The position numbers and the translations under genes were made by a program. 64,000 nt of DNA from Myxococcota bacterium (GTDB taxonomy: Bacteria; Myxococcota; XYA12-FULL-58-9; JALHOP01): assembly GCA_022842935.1 (NCBI GenBank), contig JALHOP010000002.1, positions 310,001 to 374,000 on the forward strand. The letters are read 5' to 3'. Under the pieces are notes generated by a model that saw only the letters and a program-made list of their open reading frames with translations, did not search any database and was not told the origin of the DNA. Each line of letters begins with the position of its first letter. The stretch's first letter is position 1. Positions 33,766 through 42,274 of this stretch are shown in pieces.

Positions 33766-34131
33766 ATGCGCATGCTCGTGTTGAAGATTTTCCTCTCTGC
33801 TGTACTCCTGCTCTCGAGTCTCGCGCTCGGACTTTTGTTCGGCTTGGTTGGCCTCTGGAGCGGACTCGCCTTCGCGCTGTTTTCCCTGGTCGCGACGGTC
33901 TACTGGCGACTGAGGCACGGCGCCGGCCGCTACCGCGTTTACTTCGTTTCGTTCGGCGCGGCCCTAGCGTTGGAAGTGATGCTGCTCCTCCTGTTCACCA
34001 AGTACAGCTGGCTTGGCATGCACAGCATCATGGATGGGTACACTGCGCCGGGCACGACCCAGGCATTGATCGCGTTTTCGCCCTTGGTGACGTACGTAGC
34101 GTGTCTGCGTCGGTGGGCGTCATCGCCGTAG
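33766..34131 (+). CDS. Small integral membrane protein
   Basis: 121 residues with three or four transmembrane helices (about 5-24, 27-46, 58-78, 95-112) and short charged loops (RLRHGAGRYR). ATG 33766 and ATG 33772 are both possible starts. No family was recognised. The stop is followed within 60 bases by the end of the convergent radical SAM gene. Confidence 0.65.
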   Translation: MRMLVLKIFLSAVLLLSSLALGLLFGLVGLWSGLAFALFSLVATVYWRLRHGAGRYRVYFVSFGAALALEVMLLLLFTKYSWLGMHSIMDGYTAPGTTQALIAFSPLVTYVACLRRWASSP

Positions 34132-34150
34132 GCCGAGCACGAGCGCTGGG

Positions 34151-34180
34151 CTCTACGTGCCAGTTTGAAAAACCGTAGAG
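34151..34180. terminator. Inverted repeat between convergent genes
   Basis: CTCTACG at 34151-34157 and CGTAGAG at 34174-34180 can pair as a seven-base stem across a 16-base loop in the 60-base gap between two convergent genes. There is no U-run on either side, so intrinsic termination is doubtful; a transcript-end stabilising hairpin is equally possible. Confidence 0.3.
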
Positions 34181-34191
34181 GCTTTCGCAGA

Positions 34192-36075
34192 TCACGCTGA
34201 GCGCTTCTGCCCCAACGCCCCGCGTACGAAGCCCGACTGCACGGTCGTTTTTGGGACCTTCATGGGAAACCACTGGCGCACGTCGTCATCGAGTCCGAGG
34301 CCGTGCATGAAGTTGTAGAGACCACGGCGCAGTCCTTCACCCAATCGATCGTGGTCGGCGCCGGTGGGGTCCACGAAAGCAATGTCGTTCTCTGCGAAGG
34401 TCGGTTCGGGGCGCGGCGGCAGGGTGATACCGTAGGCCTCGGGGTTCTTGGCGACTGGCGCGTGGACGGTCGCGGCAAAGCGGTGCCAAAAGGCCGAGTC
34501 GAGGCAGCCCTCGACGAAGAGCTGGCGCACGTATTCGAGCGCATCGACCGTCTCTTGCACTGTCTGCGTGGGGAAGCCGTACATGAGATACGCGTGGACA
34601 CGAACGCCCGCGTTGCCGAACGCCTTGGTGACGCGCGCGACCTGCTCGACGGTGACACCCTTTTGCATGAGCGTGAGTAGTCGGTTGCTCGCGACCTCGA
34701 GGCCGCCGCTCACGGCGATGCACCCCGACTGCGCAAGCAGCTTGCACACCTGCGGCGTGAACGCCTTCTCGAAGCGAACGTTACCCCACCAGGCGACCTG
34801 CACCTTGCGCGCGATGAGCTCCTCGGCGAGCGCTTTGAGCGCGGCGGGTGGCGCGGCTTCGTCGACGAAGTGAAAGCCGCGCGTGCCGGTCTCGGCGATG
34901 AGTTGCTCGATACGGTCGACCAGGAGCTTTGCGGCCACCGGATCGTAGTGCTGGATGTAGTGCAGGCTGATGTCGCAGAACGAGCACTTCCGCCAGTAAC
35001 AACCGTGCGCCACGGTCAGCTTGTTCCAGCGCGTATCGCTCCACAGGCGGTGCATGGGGTTCAGCGTGTCGATGACGGAGAGGTAACGCGCCAGGGGTAG
35101 GCCATCGTAAGTCGGTGTGCCGGTGTCTTTCATGGCGACATCGGTGACCTTGGGGTCATCGCGCCAAATTACGCATCCGCCTTCGCGCACACGTGTCCGC
35201 AGGAGCGGCTTCTGTTCACCAGACCAAGCACGCAAGAGATGTTCGAGCGGGCGCTCGCCATCGTCGTAAGTGATGGCGTCGACGTAGTCGAACAAGCGGG
35301 GGTCGGAGAGCCGACGCAGCTCGGTGTTCACGAAGCCGCCGCCCCAAACAATGCGGGTCTTGGGAGAAAGTTGCCGAATGGTGTCGGCCATGCGCAGGCC
35401 GCCCAAGACGTTGCCGGGAAAGGGCAGCGTCATGCCGACGACGTCGGGCTGGTGCTCGGCCAGGAGTCTTTCGGTGAGCTCAGCGAGCACCCGCGCGGTG
35501 ATGCGATCACGACCGGCGGAAAGCTCGGCGAGGAGCGGGTCCATCGTAGGCTGGCTCGTGGCGAGCGACTCGCCATAGCGGGCAAAAGCGAAATGAGGGT
35601 CGATGCCATCGCGAATGGCATCGGCGATGCACTCGATGAAGAGCGTTGCGAAATAGCGGGCACGGTCGACGACACCCATCGCGCCAAACGCCCAGTCCAG
35701 GTACTCCTCTTCGTGGCCCGCCGGGCCGATGTCGCGGAAGCGTGGACCCTCGACCAGCATGCGCCGCCCGGCGATGCGGTGGGCGAGCGAGAGGTCTTGG
35801 TTCTGCAAGAAAGCGACGACCGGCCCTACCTGGGCAACTACCGCCTCGAGGTTCTCGACCAGAAAGCGGACCGCCGCCGAGGTATGGTTGGCCGTCAGCG
35901 CGGCCCCAACCCGGCGGACGCCATCGGGTGAAATGAGCTCGAGAACCCAGCCGAGCGCCGGGTCGGCCTGCACGACCGCCATGCCCTGCGAGCGCAGATA
36001 GCCCGTCAGGTACGCCGTTGCGGGGTACGGCGTATTGAGCTGAGTCATCGGCGGGGTCACAAGGAGCAACTTCAT
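34192..36075 (-). CDS. B12-binding-type radical SAM protein
   Basis: 627 residues. It begins KLLLVTPPMTQLNTPYPATAYL, the usual opening of B12-binding radical SAM proteins; a Rossmann-type half (about 195-290, DVVGMTLPFPGN, IVWGGGFVNTEL) is followed by the radical SAM barrel with HGCYWRKCSFC. The iron-sulfur cysteines C359, C364 and C367 are spaced C-x4-C-x2-C instead of the standard C-x3-C-x2-C. SAM-binding regions SGGLEVASNRLL and YLMYGFPTQT follow. No canonical DxHxxG cobalamin motif is evident, so cofactor use is uncertain. Substrate unknown; the gene stands alone. Confidence 0.83.
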   Translation of the reverse strand: MKLLLVTPPMTQLNTPYPATAYLTGYLRSQGMAVVQADPALGWVLELISPDGVRRVGAALTANHTSAAVRFLVENLEAVVAQVGPVVAFLQNQDLSLAHRIAGRRMLVEGPRFRDIGPAGHEEEYLDWAFGAMGVVDRARYFATLFIECIADAIRDGIDPHFAFARYGESLATSQPTMDPLLAELSAGRDRITARVLAELTERLLAEHQPDVVGMTLPFPGNVLGGLRMADTIRQLSPKTRIVWGGGFVNTELRRLSDPRLFDYVDAITYDDGERPLEHLLRAWSGEQKPLLRTRVREGGCVIWRDDPKVTDVAMKDTGTPTYDGLPLARYLSVIDTLNPMHRLWSDTRWNKLTVAHGCYWRKCSFCDISLHYIQHYDPVAAKLLVDRIEQLIAETGTRGFHFVDEAAPPAALKALAEELIARKVQVAWWGNVRFEKAFTPQVCKLLAQSGCIAVSGGLEVASNRLLTLMQKGVTVEQVARVTKAFGNAGVRVHAYLMYGFPTQTVQETVDALEYVRQLFVEGCLDSAFWHRFAATVHAPVAKNPEAYGITLPPRPEPTFAENDIAFVDPTGADHDRLGEGLRRGLYNFMHGLGLDDDVRQWFPMKVPKTTVQSGFVRGALGQKRSA

Positions 36076-36117
36076 GCGCTTCTACAGTATCCACCGATCT
36101 GGTAAGCCGTGCCCACG

Positions 36118-37506
36118 ATGAACCACCGCCTGATTCTCGTCATCTCGCTGGCATTCGTCGCTGGTTGCACCTTCGTGCGCGGCAAAGGAAGCGCCTTTCA
36201 GCCCCACGCGGGCAAGCCCCAGAACACTTTCCAGGAGCGTTACTACAACGTCCGAGAGGACGCACCTGGGGTCAACACCTGCACGGTGAAGCCCCCCCTC
36301 CAGAATCTGCTCGAGGAGCCCTATCGTTGCACCCTCGACCTCACCTCGTGCAAGGCGGGCATCGAGACGGTGGCTGGCCGCTTGGATGCGAGCTACGAGA
36401 CCCTATTTGCCGACACGCTAACGCGGACTGATGGTGAGTTCGACTACGTCTGCAAGGGCGGAACGAGCCCGGAGAACCTCCACCTCCTTGGCCTCAGCGG
36501 ACTCGCCTATCTGGGTAACTCGGTTCACGTCGACCGTATGGTGGCGGTTGACGACGCGAACCAGCGCGATGCCGACTGGCATGTGGCGATGCGGCCAGCG
36601 CTCGCGTTCGCCCTCTTTCAGACGGGCGATCGTGAGCAGGCGTTGCCGAAGATCGTCGAGCTCGCCCAACTCCCCGGCGGCGATGACGATGCACGCGCCC
36701 GCTCTGTCCTCTATGTTGGACGCTGGGAGAGCGACGGGCTCATCGACACGTGCACCAAAGCGTTGACCGAGCCAACCACTGAGCCCATGACGCAGGCGTG
36801 CGCCTGGTACCTGGGTCGCCGTAAGGTTGGCGAGACGCTGCCGCTCTTGGGGGGCACCGACGCGCGGCTCGGACTCGCAGGGATCCGCGCCTTGGGCTTG
36901 TCGGGTGACCCGCGGGCCGTCGAGATCGTGACACGTGCGATGAACCCGGCCACCGCCACCGATCAGCAGCGCATCGCGGCACGCGTCGCGCTTTTGAACC
37001 TCGGGAAGAAGGAAGCGCTACGGGACTATCTCGGCATGTTCACGGGCAGTATCGGAGCGCGCAAGGCTGCGAACACGACGCCGAAGCTGTCTCCCGAAGA
37101 GGTTGCCCGTGACGCGGCCCTCGAGATCCTGGCGCTCACCACTCGCGCCTACGATAAAGATCTGGTGAAGGCACTGCGTCGCGCGACGACCGCCATCAAG
37201 AACGAGCAGACCGCCGCGGCGGCGTGGATCGCCCTCGCGTATCTGGGAGACGATGCCGCCTTCGACATCCTGGTGCAGCTCATTGGCGGCGATAACGCAG
37301 AGCTGCGCTCCTTCGTGCTCGAGCATATCGGTGGTCGGGCCTTCACGCCTGGACGTCACGCGGCGACCGGCAGCGGCGGCATCCTTGCAGACGCGCGGCT
37401 GCGCAATGCTTTGCTCACCGCCTATACGGGGGTCAGCGCGGAGACTCCGGGTCTCGCAGAGGCGATGCTGGCGCTCGCCGCCACGCGGGCGCCGCGCAAG
37501 GAGTAG
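36118..37506 (+). CDS. HEAT-repeat-like lipoprotein
   Basis: 462 residues from ATG 36118; GTG 36109 is a weaker start three codons earlier. A lipoprotein signal ends in VAGC (about residue 18). The mature region has four cysteines near the N-terminus, then a helical repeat region (about 140-440) with Ala-rich pairs of helices such as DARLGLAGIRALGLSGD, RIAARVALLNLGKKEAL, ARDAALEILALT and TAAAAWIALAYLGDDAAF, typical of HEAT/Armadillo-like repeats used for protein binding. The rluA-type gene starts one base after the stop. Function unknown. Confidence 0.8.
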   Translation: MNHRLILVISLAFVAGCTFVRGKGSAFQPHAGKPQNTFQERYYNVREDAPGVNTCTVKPPLQNLLEEPYRCTLDLTSCKAGIETVAGRLDASYETLFADTLTRTDGEFDYVCKGGTSPENLHLLGLSGLAYLGNSVHVDRMVAVDDANQRDADWHVAMRPALAFALFQTGDREQALPKIVELAQLPGGDDDARARSVLYVGRWESDGLIDTCTKALTEPTTEPMTQACAWYLGRRKVGETLPLLGGTDARLGLAGIRALGLSGDPRAVEIVTRAMNPATATDQQRIAARVALLNLGKKEALRDYLGMFTGSIGARKAANTTPKLSPEEVARDAALEILALTTRAYDKDLVKALRRATTAIKNEQTAAAAWIALAYLGDDAAFDILVQLIGGDNAELRSFVLEHIGGRAFTPGRHAATGSGGILADARLRNALLTAYTGVSAETPGLAEAMLALAATRAPRKE

Positions 37507-37507
37507 C

Positions 37508-38455
37508 TTGAAGTACGTCGAGGTCGAGCTGGTCGTCGAGTCGGCCTATGACGGGTTGCGACTCGATCGTTACCTCTGCGCCAAGCTCGGGAAGCTCTCC
37601 CGCAATCGCGTCCAGCGCATCATCGAGCGCGACCTCGTGGCGCCAGCGCTCAAGCCAGCGAGCATCGTCCGAACGGGGACCCGTGTCCGCTTACGCAGAC
37701 TTGCCGCCGATGAGCCCGAGACGCCACGTAGCTTCACGACCTTGTTTCTCGACGACGAGCTCCTGGTCATCGACAAGCCAGCGGGTCTGCCAGTGCATCC
37801 CTCGGCTAGCTATCACCTCGGCACGGTGGTCGGCCGTATCCGCGAGCGTTACGGCGAGGGGTTCGCCTCGCCTGTGCATCGTCTCGACCGTGAGACGAGC
37901 GGCGTCTTGGTGGCGGCACGTACGCCCGAGGCTCTGCGGCAGGTCTCCGCGGGCTTCGTCGACGGGGACGTGACGAAGACCTACCACGCCATTGTGCATG
38001 GTCACCCTGCCGAGGACGTCTTCGACATCGACGCGCCGATCGCCATGGGTAGCGAGCTCGTGCGCATTGGCGTGCGCATTGACGCCCAGGCAGGTCGCCC
38101 GTCACGAACGACGGTTCGCGTCCTACGACGCTTCGAAGCCCTTGGGCGCCTGCTCGCCTTGGTGGAAGCGCGGCCACACACCGGCCGTCAACACCAGATT
38201 CGGGTTCACCTCGCTCATGTGGGACACGGCGTGCTGGGTGACAAGATCTACCCAGACGGCGCCATCTACGATCGCTTCACGCGGGCCGCCATGACGGACG
38301 ATGATCGTCGCACGCTGCTACTCGAACGTCAGGCACTGCACGCGAGCGCCTTGACGCTGCGCAAGCCATCGACGGGCGAGCCGATGACCTTCACGGCCGA
38401 TCTCCCTGAAGAGCTGCGTGCTCTCTTGGGCAAGAGCAGCAACGCAAGCGCGTGA
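37508..38455 (+). CDS. RluA-family pseudouridine synthase
   Basis: 315 residues from TTG 37508 with AAGGAG at 37498-37503; the open frame back to 37253 is a shadow of the lipoprotein. An S4 RNA-binding domain (about 16-62: LRLDRYLCAKLGKLSRNRVQRII) precedes the catalytic domain with IDKPAGLPVH, HRLDRETSG containing catalytic D127, and GRQHQIRVHLAHVGHGVLGDKIY near 220-245. It isomerises uridines in rRNA or tRNA. The member type (RluA, RluC or RluD) cannot be told, though the S4 domain argues for the RluC/RluD branch. Confidence 0.92.
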   Translation: MKYVEVELVVESAYDGLRLDRYLCAKLGKLSRNRVQRIIERDLVAPALKPASIVRTGTRVRLRRLAADEPETPRSFTTLFLDDELLVIDKPAGLPVHPSASYHLGTVVGRIRERYGEGFASPVHRLDRETSGVLVAARTPEALRQVSAGFVDGDVTKTYHAIVHGHPAEDVFDIDAPIAMGSELVRIGVRIDAQAGRPSRTTVRVLRRFEALGRLLALVEARPHTGRQHQIRVHLAHVGHGVLGDKIYPDGAIYDRFTRAAMTDDDRRTLLLERQALHASALTLRKPSTGEPMTFTADLPEELRALLGKSSNASA

Positions 38456-38590
38456 AGCGCGGCAGGTCGTCGATGTGGTCAAGACGACTACCCGAGGCAC
38501 CCTTTTCGACACGCTGCTCTCCTTGATCTCCTCCTGAAGTGACCCCTCTGAGCCGTTGCAGACCGGTAGACTCCCGGAGGCTCGGCAACG

Positions 38591-40417
38591 ATGTCACGCA
38601 GGCTTGTCGTTACTCCCTTGGCGCTCGCGGCGACCCTTCTGCTGTGCGCTTGCGGTGACGAGGGCTCTGGGCTCGACGGTGAGGGCTTGGGTGGTGATGA
38701 CGCGCTTGCCGATCCTGAGCCTAGCGACCGCGATGGCGAGCCGCGTGTTGATGGCGACCCAGGCGGGGAGGCGGATCCCGACGGCGACGATGCGGCAAGC
38801 GATGCAGACGGTGATGTGGACCCGGCGACCGACGCGGACGGCGATGAGGGGGCCGATGCCGATCTGGGCGACGGCGACCCCGGCTACTGCGGCGACAGCA
38901 CGACCGACCCGGGCGAGACTTGTGACGACGGTAACGCGGTGGACGGCGACGGCTGCGATACGAACTGCACGAGCACTGCGTGCGGCAACGGCATCCTGAC
39001 CGGGAGCGAAGAGTGCGACGACGGGAACCCAGTGGACGGCGACGGCTGCGATACGAACTGCACGAGCACTGCGTGCGGCAACGGCATCCTGACCGGGGGC
39101 GAAGCGTGCGACGACGGGAACCCAGTTGAGGGCGACGGTTGCGACACGAACTGCACCTACACGGCCTGTGGCAATGGCGTCGTCACGGCCGGTGAACAAT
39201 GCGACGACGGCAACGATGACGGGGCGGATGCCTGTTCGACGTCATGCGAGGACCGCGTCGCCCCACACTTCACGAGCACCGACAACGCCGCATTGTGGAG
39301 CGGGCAACCGGCGAACCTCGTCATCATCACGACCGGAGCCCCTGCCAGCACCATCACGCTGAGCGGCGACCCCCTTCCCGCGACCCTCGTGTTCACCGAC
39401 CACGGCGATGGCACAGCCCAGATCACCGGCACGCCGGCTAGCGCCGATATCGGTTCGTACGCGCTCGCCTTCACGGCAACGAACGGCGTTGAACCGGACG
39501 CGACCCAGCCGTTTTCACTGCTCATCACGTCGCCACCGGCGCTGGCGCTGGTCGCCTCGACAGCTCAAACGGTGAGCGTTGGCGCGGACACGTCCATCAC
39601 GTTTTCGATCGGCAACACTGGCGGGGCTGGTCTCGTCTACGAGGTCGTGACCGATGGCGACGGTGCGGCGACCATCCACGATTCACCTCGGGGCGCCGTG
39701 TTCTCTGGCTTCAGAAGCACCATCTACACGAACCCAGCGACGGCCGGCAGCAACGCCCAGTTCTCTGCGGATGACTTCGTTCTCGAGGCGGAGACGGTCG
39801 TCCTTTCACTGCGCGCCGAGGGCTTCGTCGTCAGTGGCGCAGCGCTCGCCACCGCGAGCCCTCTCCTCACCTGGAGCATCTATCCCGACGCGAGCGGCGT
39901 TCCCGCTGGCAATCCCAGCTCAGCCCCGAGCGCCGCAAGCTGGACGTATACTGCGAGCGCCACCGCGGCAGGCGTCTCCGCAATCGACGGGACGATCGCG
40001 CTTGACCTCGTCGCCGCGGGCGAAGCCCCGACCTTACCCGCCGGCCGTTACTGGCTCGTCACCAACACGACGAGCACGTTCACCAACCGCTGGGCGCACT
40101 TTGGCTCGAACACGGGCAGCGGTGGCTTTGCTTCACTAACGGTGTCGACGGCGAACACCGGCGCATGGGCAGCGAACTACTCCTTGGCGGGCTTGGCCAT
40201 GAGCGTGCGTGGCCGCGTCGCTTGCGGTGCACCGTGGATTGGGACGAGCGTGGCTCCCTCGGGCACTGTGTCGTCCGCTGAAGCGGCATTGGTGGTGACG
40301 ACGCTGACGACGACAGGGCTCTCGCCTGGCACCTACCACGCAGCGCTGTGCGTCGTATCCAATGACCCCGCCCGCCCTCGCGAAGCGATACGTGTCGAGC
40401 TCACGGTCAATCCCTGA
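38591..40417 (+). CDS. DUF4215 repeat surface lipoprotein
   Basis: 608 residues. A lipoprotein signal ends in LCAC (about residue 21), then a 70-residue Asp/Gly-rich acidic linker (about 25-95). Three full and one partial DUF4215 (Myxococcus Cys-rich) repeats follow, about 31 residues each with the pattern ECDDGN..DGDGCDTNC..ACGNG (about 99-218). The rest has an Ig-like or cadherin-like domain (about 225-315) and beta-rich C-terminal domains (about 315-608). The repeats probably bind calcium and are cross-linked by disulfides. Exported, likely surface-exposed; function unknown. Confidence 0.87.
   Translation: MSRRLVVTPLALAATLLLCACGDEGSGLDGEGLGGDDALADPEPSDRDGEPRVDGDPGGEADPDGDDAASDADGDVDPATDADGDEGADADLGDGDPGYCGDSTTDPGETCDDGNAVDGDGCDTNCTSTACGNGILTGSEECDDGNPVDGDGCDTNCTSTACGNGILTGGEACDDGNPVEGDGCDTNCTYTACGNGVVTAGEQCDDGNDDGADACSTSCEDRVAPHFTSTDNAALWSGQPANLVIITTGAPASTITLSGDPLPATLVFTDHGDGTAQITGTPASADIGSYALAFTATNGVEPDATQPFSLLITSPPALALVASTAQTVSVGADTSITFSIGNTGGAGLVYEVVTDGDGAATIHDSPRGAVFSGFRSTIYTNPATAGSNAQFSADDFVLEAETVVLSLRAEGFVVSGAALATASPLLTWSIYPDASGVPAGNPSSAPSAASWTYTASATAAGVSAIDGTIALDLVAAGEAPTLPAGRYWLVTNTTSTFTNRWAHFGSNTGSGGFASLTVSTANTGAWAANYSLAGLAMSVRGRVACGAPWIGTSVAPSGTVSSAEAALVVTTLTTTGLSPGTYHAALCVVSNDPARPREAIRVELTVNP
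38888..39250 (+). repeat. 93-bp tandem coding repeat
   Basis: The unit beginning GACGACGG recurs at 38924, 39017, 39110 and 39203, exactly 93 bases apart. The second and third starts are nearly identical over most of the unit, while the fourth is diverged and ends early. The repeat encodes the DUF4215 modules and is in frame throughout, so unit number can change without breaking the gene. Confidence 0.88.
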
Positions 40418-40427
40418 GGGCGTGCGC

Positions 40428-40958
40428 TCAAGGCCGCTCGCCACGCTGGGCCTTCGCGGCGGCAACCCACTTGTCGACGTCGGCCTGCGCTTGGGCCTGC
40501 GTGCTCATCAACATGGCGAGGTCGGCGCTCGTCGCCTGTAGGCGCTCGGAGAGCACGCGAATGATGCTGCGGCAGATCTTCAGCCCCGACTGCGGGTGCT
40601 TGTCGCAGAAGTTCTCGAGCACGCTAGCGTCGATGACCACGCAGACGGTTTCGCCGGTCGCGATGCAGTCAGCGCTGCGCCGCGCCGTCTTGCTGAAGAG
40701 TGCCATCTCACCGAAGAAGCCGCCGCGCCCCAGGTAGGCGAGAAACTGTCCGCCGTGCTTGACGACGTTGACGCCGCCATCGACTACCAGAAAGAGCTCG
40801 TGGGCCCGATCGCCTTCCTGCACGATCACCGCACCCTGGCTGAAGGTCACGACGCGCACCGCCTCCATGAGGGTTGTGAGCTCGGAGTCGCTCAACGCCT
40901 CGAAGAGGAAGTTGTCGCGCGCAATGGCGTACGCCCGTTTCGCCAGTGCTTCGCTCAT
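40428..40958 (-). CDS. Cyclic-nucleotide-binding domain protein
   Basis: 176 residues with a single cNMP-binding beta-barrel (about 18-135) and no DNA-binding helix-turn-helix. The phosphate-binding cassette reads FFGEMALFSKTARRSA (81-96), keeping the glutamate (E84) and arginine (R94) that contact ribose and phosphate in CRP. The C-terminal helix is Gln/Ala-rich. It probably senses cAMP or cGMP and acts through protein contacts. It lies 44 bases after the purine permease gene on the same strand and could be the third gene of that operon. Confidence 0.83.
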   Translation of the reverse strand: MSEALAKRAYAIARDNFLFEALSDSELTTLMEAVRVVTFSQGAVIVQEGDRAHELFLVVDGGVNVVKHGGQFLAYLGRGGFFGEMALFSKTARRSADCIATGETVCVVIDASVLENFCDKHPQSGLKICRSIIRVLSERLQATSADLAMLMSTQAQAQADVDKWVAAAKAQRGERP

Positions 40959-41002
40959 GGTCGTCTCATGATGGTGGCCGAGGGGCTCGCATTGCGCAAG
41001 CG

Positions 41003-42274
41003 CTAGCGCACTGCTTCGAGAACGAGCAGGCAGGCAGAGACGCAGCTAATAGCGACCAGCATGGGGGAGACCTCCCGACCTCGGCCGGCAAACGCGTACA
41101 GCACCGTGTGGCTCACGAAACCCCAGAGAATCCCTTGGGTAATCGAGAAAGTAAGGGGAATGAGGGCGATGGTCAGGAAGGCCGGCAAGGCGTCCTCGAG
41201 GTGCGTTAGCTTGATGCCCTGCACCGCCTTGAACATCGAGGCGCCGACGACGATCAGCACGGGTGCCGTGGCAAAGCCGGGGACCATGCCCGCGAGCGGC
41301 GCGATGAACAGGCAAGGCAAGAAGCAGAGCGCCGTAACCATGGCGGTGCGGCCCGTGCGTCCGCCGACCGAGATGCCAGCCGCGCTCTCCACATAGGCCG
41401 TTCCAGCGGACGTGCCCAAGAGACCCGCGCCAAAGGTCGCGAACGCGTCGACGACAAGGCCCTGTCTGAGATTTCGGGGCTCGCCGCGCGCGTCCACCAG
41501 ACCGGTCGCCTGCGCGACGCCAACGAACGTGGAGACGCTGTCGAAGAGGTCAGTGAAGAAGAGCGCGACGATGGCCGGCAGGAGCGTGAGCTGGAGGCTG
41601 CCGACGACATCGAGTTGGAGGACGGCGCTGAAATCTGGCAGCGCGACGACCGCGTCGGGAAGCCGCGTCGCCCCAACGACGAGCGCGCCAAGCGTCGCGA
41701 CTCCGATGCCCGCTAGAAAGGACAGCGGGTGATTCTTGCGCAGCAACAGCACGATGACGAGCAGACCCACCAACGCGAGACCCGTACCGCGGTCGAAGTG
41801 ACCGACGCGTACGAAGGTCACGGGGTCGGAGGCGATGAAGCTCGCGCTCTTCAAACCAATGAACGTGAGGAACAAGCCAATGCCGACGGCCGCGGCGCTG
41901 CGGAGGTTCGCCGGAATGGCGCGCGCGACCTGCTCGCGCAGCGGCGTCACCGACACGACGATGAACAAGACGCCCGACCAGAAGACCATGCCGAGGGCGG
42001 TGCGCCAAGGGACGCCCTGGCCAAGCACGAGCGTGAAGGTGAAGAAGGCGTTGATGCCCATGCCCGGAGCGACCGCAAACGGGAGCTTCGCGTATACGCC
42101 CATGAACAACGTCATCGAGAAGGCGAGCAAGACCGTGGCCGTGAGCACCGCCGAGAAGGCCATGCCGCTCTGAGCGAGGATCGTCGGGTTCACGACGACG
42201 ATGTAGGCCACCGTGAAGAACGTGGTGATGCCAGCGATGACCTCGGTGCGGAGCGCGGGGGCCGGCTCACTCAC
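41003..42274 (-). CDS. AzgA-type purine permease (NCS2 family)
   Basis: 423 residues from GTG 42274 in a GTGA overlap with the adenine deaminase stop. About 12-14 transmembrane helices. It has the AzgA-like opening EVIAGITTFFTVAYIVVVNPTIL, then PGMGINAFFTFTLVLGQG, NHPLSFLAGIGVATLGAL, LFFTDLFDSVSTFVGVAQATGL and GTAYVESAAGISVGGRTG (the QTGxT-like substrate region). Members import adenine, guanine or hypoxanthine with protons. Coupling to adenine deaminase makes adenine the probable main substrate. Confidence 0.9.
   Translation of the reverse strand: MSEPAPALRTEVIAGITTFFTVAYIVVVNPTILAQSGMAFSAVLTATVLLAFSMTLFMGVYAKLPFAVAPGMGINAFFTFTLVLGQGVPWRTALGMVFWSGVLFIVVSVTPLREQVARAIPANLRSAAAVGIGLFLTFIGLKSASFIASDPVTFVRVGHFDRGTGLALVGLLVIVLLLRKNHPLSFLAGIGVATLGALVVGATRLPDAVVALPDFSAVLQLDVVGSLQLTLLPAIVALFFTDLFDSVSTFVGVAQATGLVDARGEPRNLRQGLVVDAFATFGAGLLGTSAGTAYVESAAGISVGGRTGRTAMVTALCFLPCLFIAPLAGMVPGFATAPVLIVVGASMFKAVQGIKLTHLEDALPAFLTIALIPLTFSITQGILWGFVSHTVLYAFAGRGREVSPMLVAISCVSACLLVLEAVR

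Noticed and set aside
38594-39199. 201-codon minus-strand frame with repeated segments
   Set aside because: The repeats are only the antisense of the DUF4215 units; no start signal and no plausible protein.
38888-39250. Possible CRISPR-like direct repeat
   Set aside because: Units are contiguous, 93 bases long, in frame and encode a known cysteine-rich module, with no spacers.
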